Source: an uncultured Draconibacterium sp.
Lineage (GTDB): Bacteria > Bacteroidota > Bacteroidia > Bacteroidales > Prolixibacteraceae
Reading direction: 5' to 3'
NCBI RefSeq assembly: GCF_963675065.1
Contig: NZ_OY775906.1
Span: 3,326,001 to 3,390,000 of the forward strand
DNA length: 64,000 nt
Both the position numbers and the translations under genes were made by a program. Positions 15,231 through 24,515 of this stretch are shown piece after piece (the first letter of the stretch is position 1; the number at the start of each line of letters is the position of its first letter). Under the pieces are notes generated by a model that saw only the letters and a list, made by a program, of their open reading frames with translations, was not told the DNA's origin and searched no databases.

Positions 15231-17702
15231 ATGCCTGAACTTTTTGCACAAGTTATATTACCCCTGTCGTTGCACGATAGCTTTACTTACAAAGTACCTG
15301 CATCGCTGGAGAGCGAGATTGCTCCCGGGAAAAGGGCTATTGTGCAGTTTGGCAAAAAGAAACTTTATGCGGCTCTGGTCATCTCGCTCTCGGATAAAAA
15401 GCCGGAGGATATGGAGGTGAAAGAGGTTCAGGAAATACTTGATGAACACCCGATTATTTTTCCGGTAAATTTTAAGTTGTGGCAATGGCTTGCGCAATAC
15501 TATTGCTGCACGCTGGGCGATGTATTTCGGGCTGCGCTGCCAACCGGGTTAAAACTCGAAAGTAAATCGAAACTTTTCTTAACCGGCATTGACGAACCGG
15601 TGAACCTGAGTCCAAAAGAAGAATTGATCATCCGGCAATTACAGGAAGATGTTTCGCAACTTTCGGATATGGAGCACAAACTGGGAACTGAATTTTCGTT
15701 CCAGGCATTGCGCTCGCTAATGGATAAGAAAGTGGTTTATGCCGAGGAAAAGATCAGCAGTAAATATAAACCCAAAACCGAGGCTTTCATAAAACTACAC
15801 AGCAGTATATCTTCCGAGAGAGTGCTGCAGGAGAAGGCCGACTCGTTAAAGCGCGCAAAAAAACAACAGGAACTGCTTTTTCATTTTTGCACGGTTGCCA
15901 ATGCTTTTTCTGATGACCAGATTAATGAAATACCCAAAAAAGAATTACTGTCGGGCACGGCTTATTCGGGCACACTGGTAAAAGAGCTGGTAAAAAAGAA
16001 AATACTTACTGAACACCAGAAACAGGTCTCGCGTCTGGAAGAGGAAAAAATCGAACAGGTAAGCATAAACCTGCTGAATAAATACCAGGCAAAAGCTTAC
16101 GAGGAAATTAAAACCACTTTCGAAAACCAACAGGTTACACTGATTCATGGAATTACGGCCAGCGGCAAAACGGAGATTTACATTCATCTTATTGATGAAA
16201 TTATTAAAACCGGAAGACAGGCCTTATACCTTGTTCCGGAAATAGCACTTACCACGCAAATTGAAAAGCGACTGAAAAACGTATTTGGCAACAAAGTGGG
16301 CATTTACCACTCGAAACTAAACAGCCAGGAGCGGGTTGAAATCTGGGAAAAAGTATTGCAATTCAACGATAATCCCAAAGAAGGTTACCAGGTGGTACTG
16401 GGTGCGCGCTCAGCCGTGTTTTTACCGTTTTCAAAATTAGGAATTGTAATTGTTGATGAAGAGCACGAAAACTCGTTTAAGCAGTTTGATCCGGCGCCTC
16501 GCTACAATGCCCGCGACATGGCAGTAGTTTTGGGCTACCAGAACGATGCAAAAGTTTTGCTGGGTTCGGCAACACCTTCGTTCGAATCGTACTACAACGC
16601 TCTAAAAAACAAATACGGACTGGTAAACCTGATGAAGCGCCACTCGGAAATGGAACTTCCTGAGATTATGGTTGCCGACATAAAACGTGCGTATAAACGC
16701 AAACAAATGCGCTCGTTTTTAACGCCGGAGCTGTTCGAAATGATGGAGGCAGCGCTGGAGAAAAACGAGCAGATCATACTTTTCCAAAACCGGCGTGGTT
16801 ATTCGCCGTACGTTGAATGTTTCTCCTGCGGCGACATCCCCAAATGCCGTAATTGCGACGTTAGTCTCACTTATCACAAATACAAACGGCGATTAAGCTG
16901 TCATTACTGTGGTTTTAGTTACCAACTGCCCGATAAATGCGAGAATTGTGGTTCCCCCGAATTAAAAACACGAGGTTACGGAACCGAGAAAATTGAGGAC
17001 GAGCTGAAACCATTGTTCCGAAATGCACGGATTGCACGTATGGATTTGGATACCACGCAGTCGAAAAATGCATTTGCCAAAATCGTTAAAAACCTGGAGG
17101 AGAGAAAAACAGATATCCTGATCGGGACACAAATGGTGACCAAAGGACTGGATTTTGAACATGTGAGTGTTGTGGGAATTTTAAATGCCGACAACCTGAT
17201 AAACTTTCCCGATTTCAGAGCACACGAGCGTGCTTACCAGCTTATTTCGCAGGTAGCTGGCCGTGCCGGACGAAAACACAAACAGGGGAAAGTGGTTATT
17301 CAAACTTCGCAGCCCGATCATCCGCTAATTGAATTAATTCGCGAACAGAACTACCAGGCCACACTAAAAGAGCAGTTTGAAGAACGCCAACTATTTAAAT
17401 ATCCTCCATTCTTCCGATTGGTGAAAATTGTGATAAAACACAAAAATGTTCAAAGCGTCGACCGGGCTGCCAACCAATTGGCACAACAACTGAAAAAACA
17501 CAAACAGCTGATTGTAATGGGGCCGGAATATCCATTGATTAGCCGTATTCAACTGTGGCATCACAAAGAGATTTGGATAAAAATAGATCGAAAGCTCAAT
17601 CTCGACCTGGTAAAAAAAGAAATCACCACTGCAGTAAAAGCAGTTAGACATCTTCCTTCCAACAGCAGTTGCGTCTTTAATATCGATGTCGATCCGTCCT
17701 AG
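15231..17702 (+). CDS. priA: Primosomal protein N' (PriA helicase)
   Basis: 823 residues. In order: N-terminal 3'-DNA-binding domain (ALFAQVILPLSLHDSFTYKV-like start), helicase Walker A GITASGKTEIY, DEEH box in IVIVDEEHENSFKQ, zinc-binding Cys pairs between about 535 and 585 (CFSCG, CRNC, CHYCG, CENCG), then motifs V/VI with ILIGTQMVTKGLDFEHV and QVAGRAGR. PriA restarts replication at stalled forks. The first base after the preceding 234 bp gap with AT-rich inverted repeats is a near -7 box TACTTTTA at about 15210. Confidence 0.95.
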   Translation: MPELFAQVILPLSLHDSFTYKVPASLESEIAPGKRAIVQFGKKKLYAALVISLSDKKPEDMEVKEVQEILDEHPIIFPVNFKLWQWLAQYYCCTLGDVFRAALPTGLKLESKSKLFLTGIDEPVNLSPKEELIIRQLQEDVSQLSDMEHKLGTEFSFQALRSLMDKKVVYAEEKISSKYKPKTEAFIKLHSSISSERVLQEKADSLKRAKKQQELLFHFCTVANAFSDDQINEIPKKELLSGTAYSGTLVKELVKKKILTEHQKQVSRLEEEKIEQVSINLLNKYQAKAYEEIKTTFENQQVTLIHGITASGKTEIYIHLIDEIIKTGRQALYLVPEIALTTQIEKRLKNVFGNKVGIYHSKLNSQERVEIWEKVLQFNDNPKEGYQVVLGARSAVFLPFSKLGIVIVDEEHENSFKQFDPAPRYNARDMAVVLGYQNDAKVLLGSATPSFESYYNALKNKYGLVNLMKRHSEMELPEIMVADIKRAYKRKQMRSFLTPELFEMMEAALEKNEQIILFQNRRGYSPYVECFSCGDIPKCRNCDVSLTYHKYKRRLSCHYCGFSYQLPDKCENCGSPELKTRGYGTEKIEDELKPLFRNARIARMDLDTTQSKNAFAKIVKNLEERKTDILIGTQMVTKGLDFEHVSVVGILNADNLINFPDFRAHERAYQLISQVAGRAGRKHKQGKVVIQTSQPDHPLIELIREQNYQATLKEQFEERQLFKYPPFFRLVKIVIKHKNVQSVDRAANQLAQQLKKHKQLIVMGPEYPLISRIQLWHHKEIWIKIDRKLNLDLVKKEITTAVKAVRHLPSNSSCVFNIDVDPS

Positions 17703-17712
17703 CAATCAAACA

Positions 17713-17754
17713 TCCAGACTCTAGAATCGAGTAACCAGTATCTAGTATCCAGTA
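17713..17754. repeat. Short direct repeats (CCAGTATCTAG-type)
   Basis: Degenerate units related to CCAGTATCTAGTATCCAG follow the priA stop. Simple low-copy direct repeat without coding potential. Confidence 0.35.
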
Positions 17755-17838
17755 CTTCCTCAAAACATTTTGCTTTCAACAATATCGTAAAAACTTAATA
17801 AGTTTTGCGTTTTTATATTTCCTACCATTGTTTTTTCT

Positions 17839-17846
17839 TAATTTTG
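17839..17846 (+). promoter_or_regulatory. -7 box (TAATTTTG) of the heptose kinase gene
   Basis: Exact TAnnTTTG match 18 bp before the GTG start, giving a very short leader. Confidence 0.55.
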
Positions 17847-17864
17847 TGCCCATAACATCGTTTT

Positions 17865-18860
17865 GTGAACAAAGCAGAAGTAGACGAAATATTTAACCGG
17901 TTTTCAAAAATACGCGCCATCGTAATTGGTGACGCTATGGTTGACACCTACCTTTGGGGAAAAGTTGACCGCTTGTCACCTGAAGCTCCAGTACCAATTG
18001 TATCTGTAACAACTCGCGAAAACCGTCTTGGCGGTGCGGCGAACGTATCACGCAACATTCAGGAATTGGAAGCTACTCCAATACTTTTTGCCGTGGTTGG
18101 CGACGACGACAACGGAAAAGAATTTCTAAATCTATTGGAAAAACGTAACGTTTCTTCTGAGGGGATATTTGTAGATCCGTCGCGAAATACAACGGTAAAA
18201 AACCGGGTTATTAGTTCTGGTAAACAAATTGTTCGTATCGACGAGGAATCAATTGATTACATTTCAGAAGAAATGGAAAGCAAATTGATCAATGCCATAA
18301 AAACAGAAATGGAAACACATCCGGTTGATGTGATCGTTTTTGTTGATTACGATAAAGGAGTGGTAACTCCAAAATTATTTAATACCATTAACGAACTGGC
18401 ACAGGAAAAAGGCATCCCAACTTCTGTTGATCCAAAGAAGCGAAACTTTAGTAACTATAAAAATGTATCGCTCTTTAAGCCCAACTTTAAAGAGTTTGTT
18501 GAAGGCACAAGATTCCCACTTATGAAAGGTGACCTTGAAAGTCTGAAAAAAGCAGCTGAAACCTTTAAAACCGAGCAACAATTAAAGTTGATATTAATAA
18601 CGCTTTCAGAACTGGGAATATTAATAATCAATGGTGATGAAGAGCAATATTATCCGGTTGCAATTCGCGATATTGCTGATGTTTCGGGAGCTGGCGATAC
18701 GGTAATCGGAGTGGCCAGTTTGGCAATGGCGGCAGGGCTTCAGCCAAAAATAATGGCGCAGATGTCGAACCTGGCAGGCGGCTTGGTTTGCGAGAAAGTC
18801 GGGGTTGTTCCGGTGGATCAAACACAGCTGAAGAAAGAGATGAAATCTCAAAAAATTTGA
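17865..18860 (+). CDS. PfkB-family D-glycero-beta-D-manno-heptose-7-phosphate kinase (RfaE1/HldA-like)
   Basis: 331 residues with a GTG start. The N-terminus AIVIGDAMVDTYLWGKVDRLSPEAPVPIV, then LGGAANVSRNI and the ATP/anion-hole signature DVSGAGDTVIG identify the RfaE domain I (HldE kinase) subgroup of PfkB kinases. It phosphorylates heptose 7-phosphate to the 1,7-bisphosphate on the way to ADP-heptose for LPS core or glycoprotein sugars. There is no fused nucleotidyltransferase domain (HldC), so it corresponds to the single-domain HldA form; the partner enzyme is not in the window. Confidence 0.88.
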   Translation: MNKAEVDEIFNRFSKIRAIVIGDAMVDTYLWGKVDRLSPEAPVPIVSVTTRENRLGGAANVSRNIQELEATPILFAVVGDDDNGKEFLNLLEKRNVSSEGIFVDPSRNTTVKNRVISSGKQIVRIDEESIDYISEEMESKLINAIKTEMETHPVDVIVFVDYDKGVVTPKLFNTINELAQEKGIPTSVDPKKRNFSNYKNVSLFKPNFKEFVEGTRFPLMKGDLESLKKAAETFKTEQQLKLILITLSELGILIINGDEEQYYPVAIRDIADVSGAGDTVIGVASLAMAAGLQPKIMAQMSNLAGGLVCEKVGVVPVDQTQLKKEMKSQKI

Positions 18861-18944
18861 ACGCTTTTCTGTTCAAATCCAAGCCCTTACCAAAATATCC
18901 CCCGGCCTGCCACTAAAATTTCACTTTGGTTAATGGTAAATTGT

Positions 18945-18952
18945 TAACTTTG
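18945..18952 (+). promoter_or_regulatory. -7 box (TAACTTTG) of the parAB operon
   Basis: Exact TAnnTTTG match with a TTTG at 18925-18928, 16 bp upstream, somewhat short. parA starts 31 bp downstream. Confidence 0.5.
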
Positions 18953-18983
18953 AAACCGCTCAAGAATAAAAAAGACGCTATAA

Positions 18984-19784
18984 ATGGGAAAAATAATTTC
19001 GTTAGCAAACCAGAAGGGAGGAGTTGGTAAAACAACCACTACCATTAATCTGGCTGCAAGTCTGGCAGTACTTGAACAGAAGGTTCTGATTATTGATGCC
19101 GACCCGCAGGCAAATGCCACATCGGGTTTAGGATTCGACCTGAGAAATGTGCAATCGAGTATTTACGAATGCATTGTAAATGAAGTAGAAGCTGACAAAG
19201 CCGTTTTACACACAGGCATCGATAACCTGGATATAATTCCTTCTCACATTGATTTGGTTGGTGCTGAAATTGAAATGTTGAACCTGCCCAACCGCGAGAA
19301 AGTGCTAAAATCGGCATTGGAAACGGTGAAAGACAAGTACGACTTTATTTTTATCGACTGCTCACCATCATTGGGATTAATTACAGTAAATGCCCTTACT
19401 GCGTCTGATTCTGTTATCATTCCTGTTCAATGCGAATATTTTGCATTGGAAGGACTTGGAAAACTGCTGAATACAATCAAAATCATTCAGAACCGTTTGA
19501 ATCCGGAAATGGAAATCGAAGGTTTTCTGCTCACCATGTACGACGGCCGTTTAAACCTGTCGAACCAGGTTTTAGAAGAAGTAAAACACCACTTCCAGGA
19601 AATGGTATTCGACACCGTAATTCAGCGTAACGTAAAATTAAGTGAAGCACCCAGCTACGGAAAACCGGTGGTACTTTACGATGCAAGCTCGAAAGGAGCA
19701 ATTAACCACATGAACCTGGCGCGCGAAATATTACAGCGCAATGCTATGACTAAAATGTCGAAAGACAATGTTGTTATAAATTAA
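18984..19784 (+). CDS. parA: Chromosome-partitioning ATPase ParA (Soj)
   Basis: 266 residues. The deviant Walker A motif NQKGGVGKTTTTINLAA is at residues 8-24, followed by IIDADPQANATSGLG and the Walker B-like FIFIDCSPSLGLITVNAL. There is no N-terminal DNA-binding extension, which is the chromosomal Soj type. It works with the ParB encoded 16 bp downstream to segregate origins. Together with ParB, DUF5683 and a lytic transglycosylase it forms a gene order common in Bacteroidota. Confidence 0.95.
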   Translation: MGKIISLANQKGGVGKTTTTINLAASLAVLEQKVLIIDADPQANATSGLGFDLRNVQSSIYECIVNEVEADKAVLHTGIDNLDIIPSHIDLVGAEIEMLNLPNREKVLKSALETVKDKYDFIFIDCSPSLGLITVNALTASDSVIIPVQCEYFALEGLGKLLNTIKIIQNRLNPEMEIEGFLLTMYDGRLNLSNQVLEEVKHHFQEMVFDTVIQRNVKLSEAPSYGKPVVLYDASSKGAINHMNLAREILQRNAMTKMSKDNVVIN

Positions 19785-19803
19785 ACATTCTTAAGTAAGT
19801 ATG

Positions 19804-20667
19804 ATGGCAAAAAGGAATGCACTTGGAAGAGGATTAGGCGCACTTATCGACGATGCTGAAAAAATGCAGCAAGGCGCCGGACTGGATGAAATTGAATTAA
19901 GCAAGATTGAAGCAAATCCTTTTCAACCCCGCACGAAATTTGATGAAGAGGCACTGGCAGAGCTTTCGGCCTCAATCAAAGAAATTGGATTGATACAGCC
20001 CATTACCTTACGAAAAGTTGGCGACAACAAATACCAGATCATTGCCGGAGAGCGCCGTTTCAGGGCATCGCAACTGGCAGGGTTGAATAAAATACCGGCT
20101 TATGTACGTAAAGCCAAAGACGATGGTATGCTGGAAATGGCGCTGGTGGAAAACATTCAGCGCGAAGACCTTGATGCCGTTGAAATTGCGCTGAGCTACC
20201 AACGTCTGATTGATGAGTTGGAATACACGCAGGAAGAATTGAGTGGCCGTGTAGGAAAAAAACGTTCTACCATTGCCAACTACCTACGTTTGTTAAAGCT
20301 TCCGGCCATTGTTCAGAAAGGATTAATCGACAAAGAAATATCGATGGGTCATGCACGCGCCATCATTAACATCGATGATGCTGATACGCAGATCATGATC
20401 TTCGAGCAGATTATAAAACACGGGCTTTCGGTTCGGAAAGTGGAAGAAGTTGTTCGTGATTTAAACTCTACGGAAGACAAAACAAGCGATACTAAAAAAC
20501 CTAAGTTCCCAAAAGAATTCAAGATTATAAAAACACAGCTTGACAAGATTTTCAGCCGACACATCGACTTCTCAATGAATGAGAAAGGAAAAGGAAAGAT
20601 TACCATCCCTTTTAAGTCGGAAGCCGACCTGGAAAGAATTGTTAAAATATTTGAAAATCAAAAATAA
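19804..20667 (+). CDS. parB: Chromosome-partitioning protein ParB
   Basis: 287 residues from the ATG at 19804 (MAKRNALGRGLGALI is the classic ParB start; one more ATG precedes it at 19801). The CTPase motif GERRFRASQLAG, the ENIQREDLDAVEIALSYQRLIDE box and the helix-turn-helix TQEELSGRVGKKRSTIANYLRLLKLP are all present. It binds parS sites near the origin; I did not find a clear 16-bp parS palindrome in this window. Translational coupling with parA is likely. Confidence 0.94.
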   Translation: MAKRNALGRGLGALIDDAEKMQQGAGLDEIELSKIEANPFQPRTKFDEEALAELSASIKEIGLIQPITLRKVGDNKYQIIAGERRFRASQLAGLNKIPAYVRKAKDDGMLEMALVENIQREDLDAVEIALSYQRLIDELEYTQEELSGRVGKKRSTIANYLRLLKLPAIVQKGLIDKEISMGHARAIINIDDADTQIMIFEQIIKHGLSVRKVEEVVRDLNSTEDKTSDTKKPKFPKEFKIIKTQLDKIFSRHIDFSMNEKGKGKITIPFKSEADLERIVKIFENQK

Positions 20668-20702
20668 ACCTTAAGAATCACACAATTACTGAGGGTATTT
20701 TC

Positions 20703-20710
20703 TATTTTTG
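20703..20710 (+). promoter_or_regulatory. -7 box (TATTTTTG) before the DUF5683 gene
   Basis: Exact TAnnTTTG match. It overlaps an upstream in-frame TTG (20708), making the GTG at 20726 the likelier start of the gene. No -33 TTTG seen. Confidence 0.45.
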
Positions 20711-20725
20711 CGCAAAATTATTAGT

Positions 20726-21367
20726 GTGATTAAACGCGGTTTTTTTACTAAAATATTGCTTCTTAGCCTGCCATTGTTTTTCAGCATTAATATGTTGGGG
20801 CAAACCACTGCGCAAGATTCTGCTTTTATTGCACAGGCAAATGAAGTACCAAAAAAGGTTGAACATTCGCCTAAAAAAGCCACTCTCTATTCAACATTCT
20901 TACCGGGACTTGGACAAGCCTACAACAAAAAATACTGGAAAATTCCGTTGATTTATGCCGGTTTCGGAACTATCGGTTATTTTATTCACTGGAACAACGA
21001 CAATTACAAAATTATGCGCCAGGCATATGCAGATTTAACCGATAGCGATGGACCATATGGGGCAGAGGATCCAACAAATTCGTATATGGATTTGGAAGCC
21101 ACGCAGTATTACGACTTAAATAATCCTACATATTACAACAATTTCAAAACCGGACTCGACAAACAACAGAGTTACTACCGGCGTAATCGCGACTTGCTAA
21201 TTATCAGTATTATTGGATTTTACGGTCTGAATATTATCGATGCCAGTGTAGATGCACACTTATATGATTTTGATATCAGCGAAGACCTAACATTTAACTG
21301 GCAACCTACAATGCAATACCAGGATTTTCAATACGTTTATGGTGTAAGTTGCACTTTTACTTTTTAA
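20726..21367 (+). CDS. DUF5683 domain membrane protein
   Basis: 213 residues from GTG 20726; the longer frame from TTG 20708 would start inside a -7 promoter box. A hydrophobic N-terminal segment (FFTKILLLSLPLFFSINMLGQ) serves as a signal peptide or anchor. The conserved core SPKKATLYSTFLPGLGQAYNKKYWKIPLIYAGFGTIGYF is the DUF5683 signature, followed by a second hydrophobic stretch DLLIISIIGFYGLNIIDASVDAHLYDFD. Function unknown. It lies between parB and the lytic transglycosylase gene, which starts 1 base after its stop, so the two are co-expressed and may both act on the cell envelope. Confidence 0.8.
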   Translation: MIKRGFFTKILLLSLPLFFSINMLGQTTAQDSAFIAQANEVPKKVEHSPKKATLYSTFLPGLGQAYNKKYWKIPLIYAGFGTIGYFIHWNNDNYKIMRQAYADLTDSDGPYGAEDPTNSYMDLEATQYYDLNNPTYYNNFKTGLDKQQSYYRRNRDLLIISIIGFYGLNIIDASVDAHLYDFDISEDLTFNWQPTMQYQDFQYVYGVSCTFTF

Positions 21368-21368
21368 G

Positions 21369-22958
21369 ATGAGACATATTATCATTTATATATTTTCGCT
21401 ATTATTTTTTACCAATGTGTTGGCACAGAAAGTTGACACAGCACTTACATTAGATGATTTAAAACTGGAAGCAGATACTACCGGTTTTAACACATTGGAT
21501 GTTGATGATATGCTGAATCCCATTTTCTCGGCTCAGATGGACAGCATGATGAGTTCGTGGGATATACAGAACCGCTTCAATTTCAGCAACCCGGAAGTAA
21601 GAACAGCAAACTATCCAAAAAATCTGCCCGATTCAGTATACATTAACCGTTTAAAAGAAATTGAGCAGGTTGTTGACCTGTCGTACAATTCGGTGGTAAA
21701 AAACTACATACAAATGTATACCGAAAAACGTCGCGACCTGGTTGAAGTGATGTTGGGTTTATCGGCCTATTACTTCCCAATTTTTGAGGAAACGCTGGAC
21801 AAATATGATATGCCGCTGGAGATAAAATACCTCGCCATTATTGAGTCCGCACTAAATCCAACAGCACGTTCGTGGGTTGGTGCAAATGGTTTGTGGCAAT
21901 TTATGTACGGCACTGCCCGCAACATGAAACTAGAGATTACTTCGTTTGTTGACGAGCGCCGTGACCCGATAAAAGCTACCGATGCTGCTGCCCGTTATCT
22001 TTCAAAACTTCACGACATATACGGCGACTGGCATTTGGCCATTGCAGCCTATAACTGTGGCCCCGGAAACGTAAACCGTGCGATCCGCCGCTCGGGTGGA
22101 AAAAGAAATTACTGGGAAATATACTACCGTCTGCCACGCGAAACCAGAGGTTACGTACCAGCATTTATTGCAGCAACTTACACTTTCGAATATTATAAGG
22201 AGCACAACCTTGTTCCACGTTTCCCGGAGATTGAACTTTCAGTTGATACGGTAATGGTGAACGACTACCTTCACTTCGATCAGGTAAGCGCAAAACTACA
22301 TATCGAAAAGGAACAGCTGCGCACCCTTAACCCCATGTACCGCCGCGATGTAATTCCGGGCAAAGCAAGCAAGTCCTATCCATTGGTGTTACCGAATGAT
22401 GTGATTCTGGATTTTGTTGATTTGGATACAGCAATTTTTGCATTCGAGCGCAACAAATACTTCCCCAACAATACATTAATGGATCCTACAACCAGCAACA
22501 GCAGCTATTTTACGCCTGTTGATATTAAAGGGAAAGCAAAGGTTGTGTACACCGTTAAAGCGGGCGATAACGTTGGTTTTATCTCGTCATGGTTTCATGT
22601 GCGGGCTTCCGATTTACGGTATTGGAACAACATTAATCGCGACATAATTCGTGTGGGGCAGAAACTGGCTATTTACGTTCCTGAAAAAGACAAGGAAAAA
22701 TACCAGCAGGTAACAACTATGAGTTTTGCTCAAAAACAAGCTTCCATTGGCAAATCGTCAACTTCAACAACAACACGCAAGACAAAACCACTTGATCCGA
22801 ATTTCGAATATTACACGGTGCGCAAAGGCGATACGTTGTGGGACATTGCTCAGAAATATGCAGGAATATCGGCTGATGAAATTATGCGCTTGAATGAGCT
22901 GAAAAACGATCGTGGATTGTATATCGGTCAGAAATTAAAGATCAAAAGAAAAGGATAG
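21369..22958 (+). CDS. MltD-like lytic transglycosylase with LysM repeats
   Basis: 529 residues. A signal peptide (LLFFTNVLAQ, to about 20) is followed by an SLT domain at about 120-290: EIKYLAIIESALNPTARSWVGANGLWQF carries the catalytic Glu, and LAIAAYNCGPGNVNRAI the conserved substrate-binding segment. Two LysM domains follow, at about 395-440 (YTVKAGDNVGFISSWF) and 480-526 (YYTVRKGDTLWDIAQKY). It cleaves glycan strands of peptidoglycan in the periplasm. Located directly after the DUF5683 gene. Confidence 0.92.
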   Translation: MRHIIIYIFSLLFFTNVLAQKVDTALTLDDLKLEADTTGFNTLDVDDMLNPIFSAQMDSMMSSWDIQNRFNFSNPEVRTANYPKNLPDSVYINRLKEIEQVVDLSYNSVVKNYIQMYTEKRRDLVEVMLGLSAYYFPIFEETLDKYDMPLEIKYLAIIESALNPTARSWVGANGLWQFMYGTARNMKLEITSFVDERRDPIKATDAAARYLSKLHDIYGDWHLAIAAYNCGPGNVNRAIRRSGGKRNYWEIYYRLPRETRGYVPAFIAATYTFEYYKEHNLVPRFPEIELSVDTVMVNDYLHFDQVSAKLHIEKEQLRTLNPMYRRDVIPGKASKSYPLVLPNDVILDFVDLDTAIFAFERNKYFPNNTLMDPTTSNSSYFTPVDIKGKAKVVYTVKAGDNVGFISSWFHVRASDLRYWNNINRDIIRVGQKLAIYVPEKDKEKYQQVTTMSFAQKQASIGKSSTSTTTRKTKPLDPNFEYYTVRKGDTLWDIAQKYAGISADEIMRLNELKNDRGLYIGQKLKIKRKG

Positions 22959-22970
22959 CACGAATTATCG

Positions 22971-23546
22971 CTATTTGGAGATTTGCTTCCTTTTTCGCAT
23001 TCGTTTTGGCCCATACCACAACCAAAATCCGGTAATACTAAATAGTAGCAGCGCCAAACCGGTGATGCTTGAGTAGATTAGTTTCAGCCCGCCATTGGTA
23101 TGAAACCAGTGGTCGAGAATAGAGCCATCATGAACATTCTCGATGAGATCCGACCAACGACGTTCAATCTGCAAAAGTTCTCCAGTTGCTCCGTCAAGCT
23201 GAATGCCCCAATAACCTTCCTCAAATACAAATTTTATCATCCCTTTGTTCTGACGAACATCTATTCGGTTCAATTCGGGCATCTTCACTGTAGAAATAGA
23301 ATCACGAAAAACCTGAAAAGCTATTGCATTCAAACTGTCGATCGGCAACCATTCGCTGAGTTCGGTTGAAGTGCCCTTTTCCGATTTTGCCAATATAAAA
23401 CCACCACTGTTCTTTTTCCACCCCAGTAATAGGCCAGAAATCGACATAAAAACAAAAGCCACAAACAGAACAATTCCGGTTATGCGATGCACCCTTCTCA
23501 CACTTCTGATTGCACGTGCCTGTTTACTATTTCCATTTTGGGTCAT
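22971..23546 (-). CDS. PepSY-associated transmembrane protein
   Basis: 191 residues. Two transmembrane helices, at about 22-43 (ITGIVLFVAFVFMSISGLLLGW) and 157-177 (IYSSITGLALLLFSITGFWLWYG), flank a periplasmic PepSY-like region with YWGIQLDGATGELLQIERRWSDLIENVHDGS. The pattern HRITGIVLF...WLWYGPKRMRKRK is the PepSY_TM family, found in ferric-reductase-like and iron-associated inner-membrane proteins. Function inferred only from the family. It is convergent with the transglycosylase gene, the stops being 12 bp apart. Confidence 0.8.
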   Translation of the reverse strand: MTQNGNSKQARAIRSVRRVHRITGIVLFVAFVFMSISGLLLGWKKNSGGFILAKSEKGTSTELSEWLPIDSLNAIAFQVFRDSISTVKMPELNRIDVRQNKGMIKFVFEEGYWGIQLDGATGELLQIERRWSDLIENVHDGSILDHWFHTNGGLKLIYSSITGLALLLFSITGFWLWYGPKRMRKRKQISK

Positions 23547-23634
23547 AAAAAGGCCAACATTTCATGATATTTATTGAAAGAGGTATTGCTTGAAGCAAAG
23601 AAATAAACGATATAACCCGAAACCATATTGTTAA

Positions 23635-24429
23635 TCACTGAATATTAATCTTTTCACCAAGCGCTTTAATTTCCTGCTGCAGTTTATTGCGCTTTTTTAT
23701 GGCTTTCGACAAGGCCAACGCATCGCGCACAGCTTCTTTGTCGTAGGTTTCCAGGATTATATAATAGTACTCCTTCCCCAGAAAAACAGCTTTCAGGTTG
23801 CGGTCGACATGATTGGCAATAAACTCAATCACACCATTGTCTTTGCCGTTTCGATACGATACTTTTTCCCATTTGGCTTCCATAAAATCGCTGCGGTGGT
23901 TGTCAACCGAACCAATCGGAATTTCCTCGGTTTTAGCATCGTCGCCACTGTCGTATACACGAAGCCCTGTATGATTCAACCAGTTTTCGCCATGATAATT
24001 ACTGCTTAAATAAAGCTCGCCACGTTCATCCAAATGAACCTGTATATACGAGCGATCCCATGCGCGTTGAAATGTTTGGCGTTTGTGCGTATACTGCGTA
24101 TAACGGTCAAACTCCGTCTTTTCTTTAACAAACGATTTTTCCAACTCGGCAACCTGCACTTCAACCGAATCAAGTTCTGCCTCTTTCCGCTGCATCACCT
24201 CAAAACGAACTTCTTGTAAAAGGTTTTTTGCCGCGTTAGCCGAATACATGGCCTCCGGGTACAGTTTCGGAATACTGTCTAACTGGAGAATCGCCTCAGC
24301 CGTATCATTTTTAGCCAGCAGATTTTTAGCCAGATCGATCTTTACACGCGCCTTATCTTCATCCGAAGGTCCACATGAAACAAAAATTATTAGCACTAAA
24401 AACACCAGGTATTGAACAGAAATCTTCAT
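23635..24429 (-). CDS. Hypothetical lipoprotein with coiled coil
   Basis: 264 residues. Lipobox LVLIIFVSC (Cys19). Residues about 28-110 are helical with a tetratricopeptide-like stretch (AKNLLAKNDTAEAILQLDSIPKLYP) followed by a coiled coil rich in Glu and Lys (MQRKEAELDSVEVQVAELEKSFVKEK). The C-terminal half is mainly beta (YIQVHLDERGELYLSSNYHGENW) and ends in another short coiled coil. I do not recognise the family. Its promoter overlaps that of the divergent methyltransferase gene around a perfect 14-bp palindrome at 24461-24474. Confidence 0.75.
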   Translation of the reverse strand: MKISVQYLVFLVLIIFVSCGPSDEDKARVKIDLAKNLLAKNDTAEAILQLDSIPKLYPEAMYSANAAKNLLQEVRFEVMQRKEAELDSVEVQVAELEKSFVKEKTEFDRYTQYTHKRQTFQRAWDRSYIQVHLDERGELYLSSNYHGENWLNHTGLRVYDSGDDAKTEEIPIGSVDNHRSDFMEAKWEKVSYRNGKDNGVIEFIANHVDRNLKAVFLGKEYYYIILETYDKEAVRDALALSKAIKKRNKLQQEIKALGEKINIQ

Positions 24430-24443
24430 TCGTTATAATTGTT

Positions 24444-24481
24444 TATTTTTGGCAACTCACCTTTTGTACAAAAGTAGTATT
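24444..24481. promoter_or_regulatory. Divergent promoters around palindrome CTTTTGTACAAAAG
   Basis: TATTTTTG (24444-24451, plus) and TACTTTTG (on the minus strand, overlapping 24467-24474) both match TAnnTTTG and point away from one another towards the methyltransferase and lipoprotein genes. The perfect 14-bp palindrome lies at 24461-24474 and includes part of the minus-strand box. Confidence 0.45.
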
Positions 24482-24515
24482 TTAAATAGTAACGAAGAAA
24501 AGCCGGTTTATTATC

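Noticed and set aside
19801..19803. First ATG of parB as the start
   Set aside because: The second ATG at 19804 gives the usual MAKRNALGRGLGALI; the difference is one residue and cannot be settled.
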